A stretch of DNA of 64,000 bases, taken from NCBI RefSeq assembly GCF_900637185.1, contig NZ_LR134352.1, positions 6,686,001-6,750,000 on the forward strand, in the 5' to 3' direction. Positions 1 to 13,244 of this stretch are shown here, piece after piece. A program made the translations under genes and the position numbers. The notes below the pieces were generated by a model. The model searched no databases. It was given only the letters and a program-made list of their open reading frames with translations, and had not been told where the DNA came from. This DNA is from Nocardia asteroides. Its GTDB lineage: Bacteria > Actinomycetota > Actinomycetes > Mycobacteriales > Mycobacteriaceae. The number at the start of each line of letters is the position of its first letter. Positions within the stretch are counted from its first letter, which is position 1.

Positions 1-18
1 GTGATAGCCGACCGGTAG

Positions 19-719
19 CTATGCGGGCCAGTGAGTACGCCATTCGGTCGCGGTGAGCGGGAGCCGGTCGCCGCGTGCGGATTCCGCCGCGTCCTCGGTG
101 GCTCGGATGGCGCGGGCGAAGTCCAGGGTGGCCTTGCGCAGTCGTTCCTCGGCGGAGTCGGGGCCGCCGAGTTCGACGACGCGCAGCGCGTCGGGGATCA
201 GATCGTCGGGCAGCCCCGCCCTGGCGCTGCGGGAGCGAACTTTCTCGGCCAGCGCCAGCGCCGGCTGGGCCATGGCGATCCCGTCGAGGCAGGAGCGCCG
301 CGACTTCTCCGCGGATTTGCGCTCCTCCCAGGCCTTTTCCTGGGCGGCGATCTTGTCGGCCACCGAGGTGCCCGCAGGCAGGTCGGCGGCGATCAGGTGC
401 GGGCTGCGGTGCACCAGCTTGTCCACCAGGGTGGCCGCCACCTCGTCGACGGTGAATTCGCCCGCGGCCTCGGCGATCCGGGAGTGGAACAGCACCTGCA
501 GCAGCAGATCGCCGAGTTCCTCCTTGATCGTCTCGTAGTCGCCCGCCTGGATGGCGTCGAGCAGCTCGTAGGTCTCCTCGAGCAGGTACGGGCGCAGCGA
601 GTCGTGGGTCTGGGTGGTCTCCCAGCCGCCGAAATGCCACAGCCGGTCCATCACCTCGACCGCGCCGGCCAGCCCGGCCGCCACCACCGCGGTGTCGGCC
701 GCCTCCTGCGCCTCGCCCA

Positions 720-720
<1 letters not shown>
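19..720 (-). CDS. mazG: Nucleoside triphosphate pyrophosphohydrolase MazG
   Basis: A 233-residue MazG-family protein that hydrolyses (d)NTPs, including damaged ones, to the monophosphate and pyrophosphate, a house-cleaning role. The metal-binding pattern is clear: LLEETYELLDAI followed by KEELGDLLLQVLFHSRIA, the EExxE...ExxD arrangement of all-alpha NTP pyrophosphatases. It is shorter than the mycobacterial protein (about 325 aa), which carries extra N-terminal sequence. The start ATG overlaps the mfd stop by one base (TGATG), so translation is probably coupled to mfd. The mfd-mazG pair is conserved in mycobacteria (Rv1020-Rv1021). The gene is complete, with its stop close to the window edge. 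Confidence 0.93.
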
Positions 721-4331
<3,611 letters not shown>

Positions 4332-4460
4332 GAACGCTCCTGAATACGCAGACGGGATGTTCCGCGTCGAGTCTAATCTCCGGCACCGACACGCCTCCGT
4401 CCCCCACCGTCCCGGGCCCGGCACTGCGGCGACCGTCCGCCGGCGCGTACGGTCGGAGGC

Positions 4461-5084
4461 GTGAGTCTGGCTCAGCGTGAACGCCACGCCCTGGTGGCGA
4501 CGATGATCGAAGCGGGGCCCGCGGCCCCCACCCTGTGCGGTACCTGGACGGTGCACGATCTGGCCGCCCACCTGGTGGTGCGCGAACGCAGGCCCGACGC
4601 CTCGCTCGGCATCCTGGTGAAGCCGCTGGCCGGGTACCTGGACGCGGCCCAGGACAAGATCGCCCAGCGACCCTTCGCCGAACTGGCCGAACTGGTCCGC
4701 ACCGGCCCGCCGTGGTGGTCACCGCTCAAGCCGGTCGACGCCTACGCCAACCTGACCGAGATGTTCGTCCACCACGAGGACGTCCGCCGAGCCGAACCCG
4801 GTTGGACGCCACGGGAATTGGCGGCCGCCGACGAGAAGCGGCTGTGGTCGGCGCTGCGCATGGTGGCGCGCACGGCCTACCGCAAGTCGCCGGTCGCCGT
4901 GGTGCTCGCGACGCCGGACGGCGACCGGGTGACCGCGCACCGCGCCGAGGGCCCGGAGGTCGTACTCACCGGCAAGCCCTCGGAGCTGCTGCTGCACGCC
5001 TTCGGCCGCAACGAGGTCAGGATCGAGACGACCGGCGCCGAGGCCGACGTGCGGGCGGTGCTCGCCACCGACCGCAGCGTCTAG
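4461..5084 (+). CDS. TIGR03085-type DinB/maleylpyruvate-isomerase-N fold protein
   Basis: A 207-residue protein of the actinobacterial family related to mycothiol-dependent maleylpyruvate isomerase (DinB four-helix fold, metal-binding). Family features are the N-terminal [25 protein letters not shown] segment with its histidines and the later [15 protein letters not shown] segment, which together supply candidate metal ligands. The substrate is unknown; members are thought to be mycothiol-linked thiol transferases. It starts with GTG and is divergent from mfd, so the 129-bp gap holds both promoters. Its stop codon overlaps that of the convergent TetR gene by four bases. Confidence 0.75.
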   Translation: MSLAQRERHALVATMIEAGPAAPTLCGTWTVHDLAAHLVVRERRPDASLGILVKPLAGYLDAAQDKIAQRPFAELAELVRTGPPWWSPLKPVDAYANLTEMFVHHEDVRRAEPGWTPRELAAADEKRLWSALRMVARTAYRKSPVAVVLATPDGDRVTAHRAEGPEVVLTGKPSELLLHAFGRNEVRIETTGAEADVRAVLATDRSV

Positions 5085-5704
5085 GCTGCGAACTCGCGGA
5101 AGTAGGAGAGCTTCTCCGTCGGCACGATCGAGGGCAGCAGGAAGTACCAGGCGCGTTCCATCCGGGACGCCATCTGCTCCATCGACTCGGTGCCGACGGC
5201 CACGATGTGCACGCCCGCCGTGAGCTCGTGCAGCAGCAGGCCGACCACCTCGGGGTCCAGGTCGGCGTGCAGATCGCCCTGCGCGATGGCCCGCTCGGCC
5301 AGCACCCGGTACGTCTCGCTCCAGACCTTGGCGATGTTGTCGCCCTGGGCGCCGCGATAGTCACCGATCTGGTGGGTGAGCTTGAGCATCGCCCCCACCA
5401 TCGGATCGTTCATCGACAGGTCGGCCACCACGTAGGTGATGCCGATGCACGCCTCCAGCGCGGGGACCCGGGAATCGAAGAATCCCTGGCACGAGCCGAC
5501 CAGGCGTTCGTTGCCCTGATCGACCACCGCCCTGGCCAGCTCCTCCTTGGAGCCGAAGTGAAAGTACAAGGCGCCCTTGGTCACATTGGACTGCGCGATG
5601 ATTTCGCTGAGGCTCGCGTTGGCGTAGCCCAAACGGAGAAAGACATCGGCAGCGCCAGCAAGGACGGAGTCGCGGGTGATCTCCGCGCGCGCTTGCCTAG
5701 CCAT
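5081..5704 (-). CDS. TetR regulator, ScbR/ArpA (butyrolactone-receptor-like) subfamily
   Basis: A 207-residue TetR-family repressor. The N-terminal helix-turn-helix (TRDSVLAGAADVFLRLGYANASLSEIIAQ, then VTKGALYFHFGSKEELARAVV) closely resembles gamma-butyrolactone receptors such as ScbR and ArpA. The C-terminal half is the ligand-binding and dimerisation domain. No butyrolactone synthase (AfsA-type) gene lies nearby, so the ligand is unknown and the match may reflect only the DNA-binding domain. It faces the upstream DinB-fold gene tail to tail. The next TetR gene upstream is on the same strand 170 bp away, so it probably has its own promoter. Confidence 0.85.
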   Translation of the reverse strand: MARQARAEITRDSVLAGAADVFLRLGYANASLSEIIAQSNVTKGALYFHFGSKEELARAVVDQGNERLVGSCQGFFDSRVPALEACIGITYVVADLSMNDPMVGAMLKLTHQIGDYRGAQGDNIAKVWSETYRVLAERAIAQGDLHADLDPEVVGLLLHELTAGVHIVAVGTESMEQMASRMERAWYFLLPSIVPTEKLSYFREFAA

Positions 5705-5874
5705 CAGATCCGCCTGTCATCCAATAATCCAGCCATCCTGAAGTAGACCGACATCCCGAAGTTTGATCGACTTACCGCCCGGCAGCACCCAAAAGGATGG
5801 GTGAACCGTACCACCAGACTTTCCGGTGGCAGCCGAATCCTGGATTCGCTGCGGCGAAGGGCGCTATCGCCCGG

Positions 5875-6534
5875 TTACCCGGCCGTTCCGTGGGTCCGCC
5901 CGGTATTCCATTCGGAGCTGAGCCCCGGTTCGGCTTCCAAGTGGCTCAATCCGTTCCAGCACAGGTTGACCAGATGCGCCGCGACCACTTCCTTCGGCGG
6001 GGTGCGCTCGTCGAGCCACCAGGTGGCCGCGGTGGAGACCATGCCGACGAGCGCCTGCGCGTAGAGCGGGGCCAGGCTCGGATCCAGATCGCGGCGCGCG
6101 AAATCACCGGCGAGCAGATGCGCGACCTGGTTGACGGCCTCGTTGAGCAGGCTCGAGTAGCGCCCGTCGGCGTTCACGGCGGGCTGGTCGCGGACCAGGA
6201 TCCGGAAGCCGTCGGTGCGTTCCTCGATGTAGGCCAGCAGGGCCAGCGCCACCTGCTCGAGCCGCACCCGGGAGCGGTTCTGGGTGAGCGAGGAGGTGAT
6301 CATGTCCAGGAGCATGGACATCTCGCGGTCCACGACCACCGCGTACAAGCCCTCCTTGCCGCCGAAATGCTCGTAGACCACCGGCTTGGACACCTGGGCA
6401 CGCTGGGCGATCTCCTCGATCGATGTCGCGTCATACCCGCGTTCGGCGAACAACGCGCGACCGATCTCGATCAGCTGCTGCCGCCGCTGGGTCCCGGTCA
6501 TCCTCGGTCTGCTGGGCCGCCCCGCGTCACTCAC
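5875..6534 (-). CDS. TetR-family transcriptional regulator (Rv1019 position)
   Basis: A 219-residue TetR protein with a typical DNA-binding domain (RRQQLIEIGRALFAERGYDATSIEEIAQRA, then VSKPVVYEHFGGKEGLYAVVVD). The open frame runs much further upstream, but that region includes a repeat element and the antisense of a tRNA gene, so it cannot be coding. The GTG start was chosen because a purine-rich GAGAGGCGGGG lies just before it; an internal ATG (MTGTQRRQQ) eleven codons on is the alternative. Between mfd and glmU it sits where Rv1019 lies in M. tuberculosis. Target unknown. Confidence 0.82.
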   Translation of the reverse strand: MSDAGRPSRPRMTGTQRRQQLIEIGRALFAERGYDATSIEEIAQRAQVSKPVVYEHFGGKEGLYAVVVDREMSMLLDMITSSLTQNRSRVRLEQVALALLAYIEERTDGFRILVRDQPAVNADGRYSSLLNEAVNQVAHLLAGDFARRDLDPSLAPLYAQALVGMVSTAATWWLDERTPPKEVVAAHLVNLCWNGLSHLEAEPGLSSEWNTGRTHGTAG

Positions 6535-6625
6535 CAGATCCCCGCCTCTCCTACCGCCCGACAGTCTTACAACTGTCTCAGACCCCCGCCGAACCTCGGC
6601 CCCCGCCCCGGAGCAGCCGCTTCGG

Positions 6626-6737
6626 CAAGAACATGGGTAACTCACCGGGAACGGGCTACCCCAGCCACTTCCCGCAAGCTTGCCGCCCACCCGACACACC
6701 CCGCACCCGAGTCCGGCCAAATCCTCGGAGAGGCGGG
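6626..6737 (-). repeat. Dispersed intergenic repeat, copy 1 of 5
   Basis: A 112-bp element, read on the minus strand from CCGCCTCTCCGAGGATTTGG to the conserved end GGTGAGTTACCCATGTTCTT. It shares both ends and a central GGCAAGCTT block with copy 2 at 9.47 kb and lies in opposite orientation to it, so the two flank tRNA-Gln, glmU and prs. Unlike the other four copies it does not begin at a same-strand stop codon. Confidence 0.85.
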
Positions 6738-6829
6738 CACGCCAGAATTTCCGGAGAGGCGGCAACTGTGCGAGGATCATGGCCGTGCCGTAGCACAGTG
6801 GTGGGTCACACGGCCCACTGGTGTGGCGA

Positions 6830-6900
6830 TCCGCCGTAGTGTAATGGCAGCACCTCTGATTTTGGTTCAGATAGTTCAGGTTCGAGTCCTGGCGGCGGAG
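6830..6900 (+). tRNA. tRNA-Gln (anticodon TTG)
   Basis: A 71-nt cloverleaf. The acceptor stem TCCGCCG pairs fully with CGGCGGA. The anticodon stem TCTGA/TCAGA encloses the loop TTTTGGT, giving anticodon TTG for CAA glutamine codons. The T arm holds TTCGAGT between TCAGG and CCTGG. The discriminator is G and no CCA is encoded. It lies immediately upstream of glmU on the same strand. Confidence 0.96.
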
Positions 6901-6993
6901 CACACACGGACACAGTGACGTATCGTCGGCCCGCACCATCTACCGACCGAACCCGCCACAGCACACTCGCTGACAGGCAGCCGAGGGAGATCC

Positions 6994-8484
6994 ATGCCAC
7001 CGCAGACCGCCGTCGTCGTCCTCGCCGCAGGTGCCGGGACGCGAATGCGGTCGAAGACTCCGAAAGTGCTGCACCCATTGGCCGGCCGGTCGATGCTCTC
7101 GCACGCGCTGCACGCCGCCGCCGAGATCGCGCCGACCCACCTGATCACCGTGGTCGGGCACGACCGCGAGAAGGTCAGCGCCGCCGTCGCCGAGGTGGGC
7201 AAGGAACTCGGCCGCGAGATCGTCTGCGCGGTGCAGGAGGAGCAGCTCGGTACCGGCCACGCGGTGCAGTGCGCGCTGGACGCGGTACCCGCGGACTTCG
7301 ACGGCGACCTGCTCGTCACCTCGGCCGACGTGCCGCTGCTGGACGGGCACACGCTGTCCGCGCTGCTCGACGAGCACCGCAGCTACACCGAGCGCCCGGC
7401 GGTCACCGTGCTGACCTTCGTCCCCGACGACGCCAACGGCTACGGCCGGATCGTGCGCGACGCCGACGGCCAGGTCGCCGAGATCGTCGAGCACGCCGAC
7501 GCCACCCCGGAACAGACCAGGATCAAAGAGGTCAACTCCGGCGTCTACGCCTTCGACGCGACCGTGCTGCGCACGATGATCGGCAGGCTCTCCACCGCCA
7601 ACGCCCAGCACGAGCTCTACCTGACCGACGTGCTGCGGCTGGCGCGCGAGGCCGGGCACCCGGTGCACGGCGCGCGCCTGGTCGACGCGAACAAGGTCAC
7701 CGGCGTCAACGACCGGGTGCAGCTGTCCCAGGCGGGCGCCACCCTCAACCGCTACATCCTCGAACGGCACATGCGCGCCGGCGTCACCGTCGTCGACCCG
7801 GCGACCACCTGGGTCGACGCGAGCGTCCGGATCGGGCGCGACGCCGTGTTGCGCCCCGGCACCCAGCTCTTCGGCGCGACCCGGATCGGCGAGGACGCCG
7901 AGATCGGGCCGGACACCACCCTCACCGACGTGGTCGTCGGCGACGGAGCGAGCGTGATCCGCACCCACGGCGAGCGGGCCGAGATCGGCGAGGGCGCGAC
8001 CATCGGGCCGTTCAGCTACCTGCGGCCGGGCACCGTCGTCGGCGAGGAAGGCAAGCTCGGCGCGTTCGTGGAGACGAAGAACGCCTCGATCGGAGCGCAC
8101 TCGAAGGTGCCGCACCTGACCTATGTCGGTGACGCGACCATCGGCGAGTACAGCAACATCGGCGCTTCCAGCGTTTTCGTCAACTATGACGGTGTCGACA
8201 AACACCACACCGTGGTCGGTTCGCACGTGCGGACCGGTAGCGACACCATGTTCATCGCTCCGGTCACCGTGGGTGACGGCGCCTATACCGGAGCGGGTAC
8301 TGTGCTGCGTAGAAGCGTTCCACCGGGGGCACTGGCCGTGTCGGGTGGGCCACAGCGCATCATTGAGAACTGGGTGCAGCGTTACCGTCCAGGAACCGCT
8401 GCGGCGCGCGCGGCGGCGGAGGCCATCGCGGCAAACGAGACGTCTGATCAGACAATCGAGCAAAAGGATGGCAACCAGCAGTGA
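6994..8484 (+). CDS. glmU: Bifunctional GlmU: N-acetylglucosamine-1-P uridyltransferase / glucosamine-1-P acetyltransferase
   Basis: A 496-residue cytoplasmic enzyme that makes UDP-GlcNAc for peptidoglycan. The N-terminal pyrophosphorylase domain opens with [22 protein letters not shown] (nucleotide-binding loop). The C-terminal half is a left-handed beta-helix of hexapeptide repeats ending in [15 protein letters not shown], where His374 matches the catalytic acetyltransferase histidine, then NYDG. A GAGGGAG Shine-Dalgarno precedes the ATG. The last bases overlap the GTG start of prs (GTGA), so the two are translationally coupled, as in mycobacteria (Rv1018c-Rv1017c). Confidence 0.97.
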   Translation: MPPQTAVVVLAAGAGTRMRSKTPKVLHPLAGRSMLSHALHAAAEIAPTHLITVVGHDREKVSAAVAEVGKELGREIVCAVQEEQLGTGHAVQCALDAVPADFDGDLLVTSADVPLLDGHTLSALLDEHRSYTERPAVTVLTFVPDDANGYGRIVRDADGQVAEIVEHADATPEQTRIKEVNSGVYAFDATVLRTMIGRLSTANAQHELYLTDVLRLAREAGHPVHGARLVDANKVTGVNDRVQLSQAGATLNRYILERHMRAGVTVVDPATTWVDASVRIGRDAVLRPGTQLFGATRIGEDAEIGPDTTLTDVVVGDGASVIRTHGERAEIGEGATIGPFSYLRPGTVVGEEGKLGAFVETKNASIGAHSKVPHLTYVGDATIGEYSNIGASSVFVNYDGVDKHHTVVGSHVRTGSDTMFIAPVTVGDGAYTGAGTVLRRSVPPGALAVSGGPQRIIENWVQRYRPGTAAARAAAEAIAANETSDQTIEQKDGNQQ

Positions 8485-9461
8485 CCGCGTTCTCGATCGA
8501 CAACCAGAAGAACTTGATGCTCTTCGCCGGCCGGTCACATCCCGAGCTGGCCGAGCAGGTCGCCAAGGAACTGGACGTCGACATCACCCCGCAGACCGCG
8601 CGTGACTTCGCCAACGGCGAGATCTTCGTCCGGTTCGAGGAGTCGGTGCGCGGTTCCGACGCCTTCGTGCTGCAGAGCTTCCCCGCGCCGCTGAACCAGT
8701 GGTTGATGGAACAGCTCATCATGATCGACGCGCTCAAGCGCGGCTCCGCCAAGCGGATCACCGCGGTGCTGCCGTTCTACCCGTACGCCCGCCAGGACAA
8801 GAAGCACCGCGGGCGCGAGCCGATCTCGGCCCGCCTCGTCGCCGACCTGCTCAAGACCGCCGGTGCCGACCGCATCATCACCGTCGACCTGCACACCGAC
8901 CAGATCCAGGGCTTCTTCGACGGCCCCGTCGATCACATGCACGCGCTGGTGCAGCTCTCGGAGTACATCCGCACCAACTACCCCTCGGACAACCTGGCCG
9001 TCGTCTCCCCCGACGCGGGCCGCGTGAAGGTCGCCGAGAAGTGGGCCGACGCGCTCGGCGGCACGCCGCTGGCGTTCATCCACAAGACCCGCGACCCGCT
9101 GGTCCCCAACCAGGTGAAGTCCAACCGCGTCGTCGGTGACGTCGAGGGCCGCACCTGCGTGCTGATCGACGACATGATCGACACCGGTGGCACCATCGCC
9201 GGCGCGGTGAAGGTGCTCAAGGAGGCCGGCGCGGGCGATGTCATCATCGCCGCCACGCACGGCGTGCTGAGCGACCCGGCCGCCGAGCGCCTGGCCAACT
9301 GCGGCGCGCGCGAGGTCGTCATCACCAACACCCTGCCGATCAGCGAGGAGAAGAAGTTCCCCACGCTGACCGTGCTGTCCATCGCGCCGCTGCTGGCCCG
9401 CACCATCCGCGAGGTCTTCGAGAACGGGTCCGTAACCGGCCTCTTCAACGGCAACGCCTGA
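8481..9461 (+). CDS. prs: Ribose-phosphate pyrophosphokinase
   Basis: A 326-residue class I PRPP synthetase that transfers pyrophosphate from ATP to ribose-5-phosphate, feeding nucleotide, histidine and arabinogalactan precursor (decaprenylphosphoryl-arabinose) synthesis. Signatures are [47 protein letters not shown] and the PRPP-binding loop [16 protein letters not shown]. The GTG start overlaps the glmU stop by four bases, so expression probably depends on glmU. Repeat copy 2 begins six bases after the stop codon. Confidence 0.97.
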   Translation: MTAFSIDNQKNLMLFAGRSHPELAEQVAKELDVDITPQTARDFANGEIFVRFEESVRGSDAFVLQSFPAPLNQWLMEQLIMIDALKRGSAKRITAVLPFYPYARQDKKHRGREPISARLVADLLKTAGADRIITVDLHTDQIQGFFDGPVDHMHALVQLSEYIRTNYPSDNLAVVSPDAGRVKVAEKWADALGGTPLAFIHKTRDPLVPNQVKSNRVVGDVEGRTCVLIDDMIDTGGTIAGAVKVLKEAGAGDVIIAATHGVLSDPAAERLANCGAREVVITNTLPISEEKKFPTLTVLSIAPLLARTIREVFENGSVTGLFNGNA

Positions 9462-9467
9462 GCTGTT

Positions 9468-9577
9468 CCGCCTCTCCGCGTACTTTGGCCAGACTCAGGT
9501 GCGGGGACGCTGGAGACGCGGCAAGCTTTTCGGGAATGACGGGTTGGCCCGTACCCGGTGAGTTACCCATGTTCTTG
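9468..9577 (+). repeat. Dispersed intergenic repeat, copy 2 of 5
   Basis: A 110-bp element starting CCGCCTCTCCGCGTACTTTG six bases after the prs stop and ending GGTGAGTTACCCATGTTCTT. The ends match the other four copies; the middle (GGCAAGCTTTTCGGGAA) matches only copy 1. No long hairpin is visible in this copy. Confidence 0.87.
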
Positions 9578-9669
9578 TGAAAGCGGTCGGCGCGCTCGTC
9601 TTCGGACGTGGCGCGCCGACTGGTCTTCGGGCATGGTGGTCCTGTAGTCCGGGACGTGGCAGGGGGCAT

Positions 9670-10257
9670 ATGAGTACCGAACCGGAACGACGGGTCGAGC
9701 TGGGTAAGGACCGGGAGCAGCCGCGGGTGCAGGACGCTCCGCCGCCGCCGGAGCCGACTCAGCGGATGTGGACCGATAACCTGCCGCCCGCCGAGCTGCC
9801 GCCGGCGCCTGCGCCGGGACCCGTGCGGGCCGAGGCGTCGTGGGCGGGGCTGGAGCGTCCGGCGCCACCGGCCGAGTTGCCGCCGTATCCGCCGCCGCCA
9901 CCCGCGTATCCGCCCGCCTACCCTGTCCCGGGGCAGGTCGGCTACGGTGCCCCGCGCTATCCGGGGCCGATTCCGTATCAGCCGCCGCCGGGTCTCCAGC
10001 CGCGGTACGGGTACGCCGACAACACGCCGATCTGGTCGATCATCAGCTTCTGCTGTGTCGCCGCGTCGGTGCTCGGCGGTGCGATGCTGTGCGGGATTCC
10101 GGTGCTGGTCACGGCGCCGACCGGGATCGTGCTCGGCGTCGTCGGCCATGCCAAGGGCGAGCAGATGGGCAAGTGGGCGGCGATCGCCAATGCCGCGGTG
10201 GCCGCCCTCGCCGCGGTGGTGTTCGTGCTGCTCGTGGTGGCGATCGGCGGAGCCTGA
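9670..10257 (+). CDS. Proline-rich DUF4190-type membrane protein
   Basis: A 195-residue protein with a long N-terminal cytoplasmic region rich in proline, alanine and tyrosine (runs such as PPYPPPPPAYPPAYPVPG), then two hydrophobic helices. The first, IWSIISFCCVAASVLGGAMLCGIPVLVTAPTGIVLGVVGHAKG, and the second, WAAIANAAVAALAAVVFVLLVVAIGGA, form the compact DUF4190 pattern. The ATG follows AGGGGG. No enzymatic function is known; such proteins are common in Nocardia and Mycobacterium and may bind partners through the proline-rich tail. Confidence 0.75.
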   Translation: MSTEPERRVELGKDREQPRVQDAPPPPEPTQRMWTDNLPPAELPPAPAPGPVRAEASWAGLERPAPPAELPPYPPPPPAYPPAYPVPGQVGYGAPRYPGPIPYQPPPGLQPRYGYADNTPIWSIISFCCVAASVLGGAMLCGIPVLVTAPTGIVLGVVGHAKGEQMGKWAAIANAAVAALAAVVFVLLVVAIGGA

Positions 10258-10282
10258 GCGCCGAGGGGTGATACTGGTAGCC

Positions 10283-10939
10283 GTGCCCGAGCTTGCCGAC
10301 GCGTTCACCGGTTTCCCGCTGACGGCCCTCGACTTCTACGAGGACCTGGAAGCCGACAATTCCAAGACCTTCTGGGCCGCGCACAAGCAGACCTACGAGG
10401 AGGCGGTGCGCGCGCCGATGACCGCGCTGACCGCCGAGCTCGAGGCCGAGTTCGGCCCGGCCAAGATCTTCCGGCCCTACCGCGACGTGCGGTTCGCCGC
10501 CGACAAGTCGCCGTACAAGGACCATCAGGGCGCGGTCGCGGCGACCATGCCGGGCGTCGGCTGGTACGTGCAGATCGGCGCGGCCGGGCTCTTCGTCGCA
10601 GGCGGCTGCTACATGATGTCGCCTGCCGCGCTGGCCACCCTGCGCGCCACCATCGACGACGACGTCCGCGGCGCCGAACTCGAACACATCCTCGCCGACG
10701 CCACCGCGGCCGGTTTCACCATCGGCGGCGACCAGCTCAAGACCAAGCCCAAGGGCTACCCGGCCGACCACCCCCGCATCGAGCTGCTGCGCCACAAGTC
10801 GCTCACCGCGCGCCGCGAGTTCGGCGCCCCCGACTGGCTGAGCACCCCGGCCGCCGCCACCGAGATCCGGCGGGCCTGGACCGAGCTGCGCCCGCTCGTC
10901 GAGTGGTTCACCGGCGTCTTCGAGGGCATCGAGCACTGA
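10283..10939 (+). CDS. DUF2461 family protein
   Basis: A 218-residue protein of the DUF2461 (TIGR02453) family, cytoplasmic and of unknown function. The family N-terminus is recognisable: FTGFPLTALDFYEDLEADNSKTFWAAHKQTYEEAVRAPM, followed by the conserved KIFRPYRDVRFAADKSPYKDHQGA block and FVAGGCYMMSP. The chosen GTG gives MPELADAF; an in-frame GTG five codons upstream is possible but has a Shine-Dalgarno too close to it. It is 25 bases downstream of the DUF4190 gene on the same strand and may be co-transcribed. Confidence 0.8.
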   Translation: MPELADAFTGFPLTALDFYEDLEADNSKTFWAAHKQTYEEAVRAPMTALTAELEAEFGPAKIFRPYRDVRFAADKSPYKDHQGAVAATMPGVGWYVQIGAAGLFVAGGCYMMSPAALATLRATIDDDVRGAELEHILADATAAGFTIGGDQLKTKPKGYPADHPRIELLRHKSLTARREFGAPDWLSTPAAATEIRRAWTELRPLVEWFTGVFEGIEH

Positions 10940-11002
10940 CCAGGGCCGAGGCGGCGCGTGGCCTTGCGTGACGGACGCCGGGCGGAAGCCGATACTGGAC
11001 CT

Positions 11003-11374
11003 ATGAGCCGTGAACCGTTGGACATGGACATGGGCGACGACGATCAGGCCGACGACATCGTCGAATACGAGCGGTACGTCGAGGACCCGCCCGCCGACTA
11101 CGTGATCCGCAACCACGAGGCCGACGCCGACGGGTTCCTCGGGATCGGCGAGGAGCTGGCCGAGGAGTGGTCCGAGGGCAGCGCGGCCAGGGAGGCCGTC
11201 GCCGAAGACGAGCGCCCCGCCGAGGTGTCCGCGGTCCGGGTGGTCGGCGACGACGGCGTCGACGGCGACCTCTACGACGACGCGAGCGAGGGCGCGGAAG
11301 ACCTCGACCGTGACCGCGCCGGCGACGAGGACCTGATCAACGGCGAATACCTGGCCGGCGAACTCGACCTGTAG
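11003..11374 (+). CDS. Highly acidic hypothetical protein
   Basis: A 123-residue protein dominated by Asp and Glu (MDMGDDDQADDIVEYERYVED, EDLDRDRAGDEDLINGEY) with no membrane segment or recognisable motif. I do not recognise the family. Similar small acidic proteins with a conserved YVIRNHEADADGFLGIGEEL-like centre appear to be actinobacterial. Its stop lies seven bases before the stop of convergent egtD, so the two are tail to tail. Codon use matches its neighbours. Confidence 0.6.
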   Translation: MSREPLDMDMGDDDQADDIVEYERYVEDPPADYVIRNHEADADGFLGIGEELAEEWSEGSAAREAVAEDERPAEVSAVRVVGDDGVDGDLYDDASEGAEDLDRDRAGDEDLINGEYLAGELDL

Positions 11375-11381
11375 GACCTGC

Positions 11382-12353
11382 TCACTGCCGTTCGGCCAGG
11401 ACCAGGGCGAATCGCTCGTCGGGGTCCGTCCAGGTGCGCGCGGTGGTGAAACCGGCCGCGTCCAGTTCGGCCCGCAGTCCCTCGGGCCGGAACTTGGCGG
11501 AGATCTCGGTGCGCATCTCCTCACCCGCCGCGAACCGCACGGTGAGGTCGAGATCGGCGACAGTGGCTGTCATCTCCTCGGTGGCGCGCAGGCGCATCTC
11601 GATCCACTCGTTCGCGGCGTCCCACAGCGCGACGTGCTCGAACTTCGCCGGCTCGAAATCGGCGCCGAGACGGTGGTTGAGCACGTGCAGCACATTGCGG
11701 TTGAACTCGGCGGTGACACCGGCGGCATCGTCGTAGGCCGGGACCAGCACCGCGGGATCGATCACCAGACCCGCGCCGAGCAGCAGCAGTTCCCCGGGTT
11801 CGAGCACCTCGTTGATGCCGGCCAGGAACTCCGCGCGCTCGGCGGGGACCAGGTTGCCGATGGTGCCGCCGAGGAAGGCGATCATCCGGCGGCCGCCGCG
11901 CGGCAGATTGTGCAGGGTGTCGGTGAAATCGCTGACGACACCGTGCACCGCCAGCTGCGGATACTCGGCCGCCACCTCGGCGGCCGCCCCGCGCAGCGCC
12001 GACGCGGAGACATCCTGCGGCACATAGGTTTTCAGCGATCCCTCGGCGGTGAGCGCGTCGAGCAGCAGGCGGGTCTTGGCGGCCGAGCCGGAGCCGAGCT
12101 CGACCAGGACCTCGGGCCGCGCGGCGGCGGCGATCTCTCCGACGACCCGTTCCAGCAGGGCCCGCTCGGTGCGAGTCGGGTAATACTCGGGCAGCTCGGT
12201 GATCCGCTCGAACAGTTCGCTGCCGCGGGCGTCGTAGAACCACTTGGGCGGCAGCGACTTCGGCTCGGCCGTCAGACCTGCCACGGCGTCGGCCCGCAGG
12301 GCGGCGGTGAGATCGTCGTCGGTGAGGTGGATGTCCAGCAGCGGCGCGGTCAT
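11382..12353 (-). CDS. egtD: EgtD, L-histidine N-alpha-trimethyltransferase
   Basis: A 323-residue SAM-dependent methyltransferase that converts histidine to hercynine, the first step of ergothioneine synthesis. The sequence LPPKWFYDARGSELFERITELPEYYPTRTERALL and the SAM site VELGSGSAAKTRLLLDAL are typical, as is IAFLGGTIGNLVPAERAEFL. Length matches the characterised mycobacterial enzyme (321 aa). Its ATG overlaps the egtC stop by four bases. It is last in the egtABCD operon. Confidence 0.96.
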   Translation of the reverse strand: MTAPLLDIHLTDDDLTAALRADAVAGLTAEPKSLPPKWFYDARGSELFERITELPEYYPTRTERALLERVVGEIAAAARPEVLVELGSGSAAKTRLLLDALTAEGSLKTYVPQDVSASALRGAAAEVAAEYPQLAVHGVVSDFTDTLHNLPRGGRRMIAFLGGTIGNLVPAERAEFLAGINEVLEPGELLLLGAGLVIDPAVLVPAYDDAAGVTAEFNRNVLHVLNHRLGADFEPAKFEHVALWDAANEWIEMRLRATEEMTATVADLDLTVRFAAGEEMRTEISAKFRPEGLRAELDAAGFTTARTWTDPDERFALVLAERQ

Positions 12354-13192
12354 GAACGGACCCTTTCGGTGGCGGGAAGCTCGAGAGCGGTGACGGTGCA
12401 GTGGCCCGCGGTGGCGGCCACCAGCTGGTGGTCGGCGATGGGCCGCCACCGCGGATCGTCGTCGTACGGTTCGGAGCACAGCACGATGTAGTCGTCGGCG
12501 ACGAGCACCGACAGCGCGTGCCTGCAGGTGGTGGCCCACAGCCGCTGCCCGTCGCCGAGCAGCAGGTTCAGGCGCGCGGTCGGCTGACGGCGCAGGACGG
12601 CGGTGACCAGCAGGCGCAGCGCGTCGTCCGGGGAGGTGACTGGGCCGTCGGGCGTGATCGCGGCGAGCAGGCCGCGCAGCAGCACCCACAGCGCCGCCGA
12701 GTCGGTCAGCGATTCGGCGTGCAGGAGCACGGCGGCGGAACCGAACACCGGTGTGGGCGCGAGCAGTTCGTCCAGGTCGGCGAGCACGGCGGTCAGCGCG
12801 ATCCGCCAGTCGGGCACGACACCGTTGTGGCTGAACGCCCAGTGCTCGTCGGTGAACGGCGCGCACGCGCCCCGCTCCACCGGCATGCCGACGGTGGCCG
12901 ACCGGACGGCGGCGAGCACGGCGCGCGATTCCAGCTGGCCGAGCACCTCGACCACCGCCGGATCGGTCCAGATCGGCGCGGCATTGCGATAGCGGGTGAC
13001 GGCCGCGCGCTCGCCCTCGACCCCGATATCGGCGCGGCGCCACCAGGCGACACCGAAACCGTCGGCGTTGATGGTGCCGCCCGCCCGCATGTCGGCGGGC
13101 GCCCACGACTGGACGTACAGCGAATGCGGTCCGCGCACCACGAGTTCGCCGACCGACTCGGACGGGCCGAGGTAGCCCAGGTGCCTGCACAT
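12350..13192 (-). CDS. egtC: EgtC, gamma-glutamyl-hercynylcysteine S-oxide amidohydrolase
   Basis: A 280-residue class II glutamine-amidotransferase-fold hydrolase that removes glutamate from gamma-glutamyl-hercynylcysteine sulfoxide. The protein begins MCRHLGYLGP, leaving Cys2 as the N-terminal nucleophile after Met removal, and contains the motif FSHNGVVPDW. The open frame extends upstream, but only this start exposes the required cysteine. It lies 52 bases downstream of egtB and overlaps egtD by four bases. Confidence 0.95.
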   Translation of the reverse strand: MCRHLGYLGPSESVGELVVRGPHSLYVQSWAPADMRAGGTINADGFGVAWWRRADIGVEGERAAVTRYRNAAPIWTDPAVVEVLGQLESRAVLAAVRSATVGMPVERGACAPFTDEHWAFSHNGVVPDWRIALTAVLADLDELLAPTPVFGSAAVLLHAESLTDSAALWVLLRGLLAAITPDGPVTSPDDALRLLVTAVLRRQPTARLNLLLGDGQRLWATTCRHALSVLVADDYIVLCSEPYDDDPRWRPIADHQLVAATAGHCTVTALELPATERVRS

Positions 13193-13244
13193 CAGCGGTC
13201 CACCTCGCACCGGGCAGGGCGGGGCGGGAAAGCTCGGTCGCCCA

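Noticed and set aside
4332..4571. An 80-codon N-terminal extension of mfd
   Set aside because: It overlaps the divergent DinB-fold gene start, and a well-placed AGGAG supports the internal ATG.
6535..6939. An upstream extension of the TetR frame to 6939
   Set aside because: It would run through repeat copy 1 and the antisense of tRNA-Gln; a Shine-Dalgarno-like stretch supports the GTG start at 6534.
9445..10308. A minus-strand open frame overlapping the DUF4190 gene
   Set aside because: It is a shadow frame: Arg/His-rich low complexity, no ribosome-binding site, and it includes repeat copy 2.
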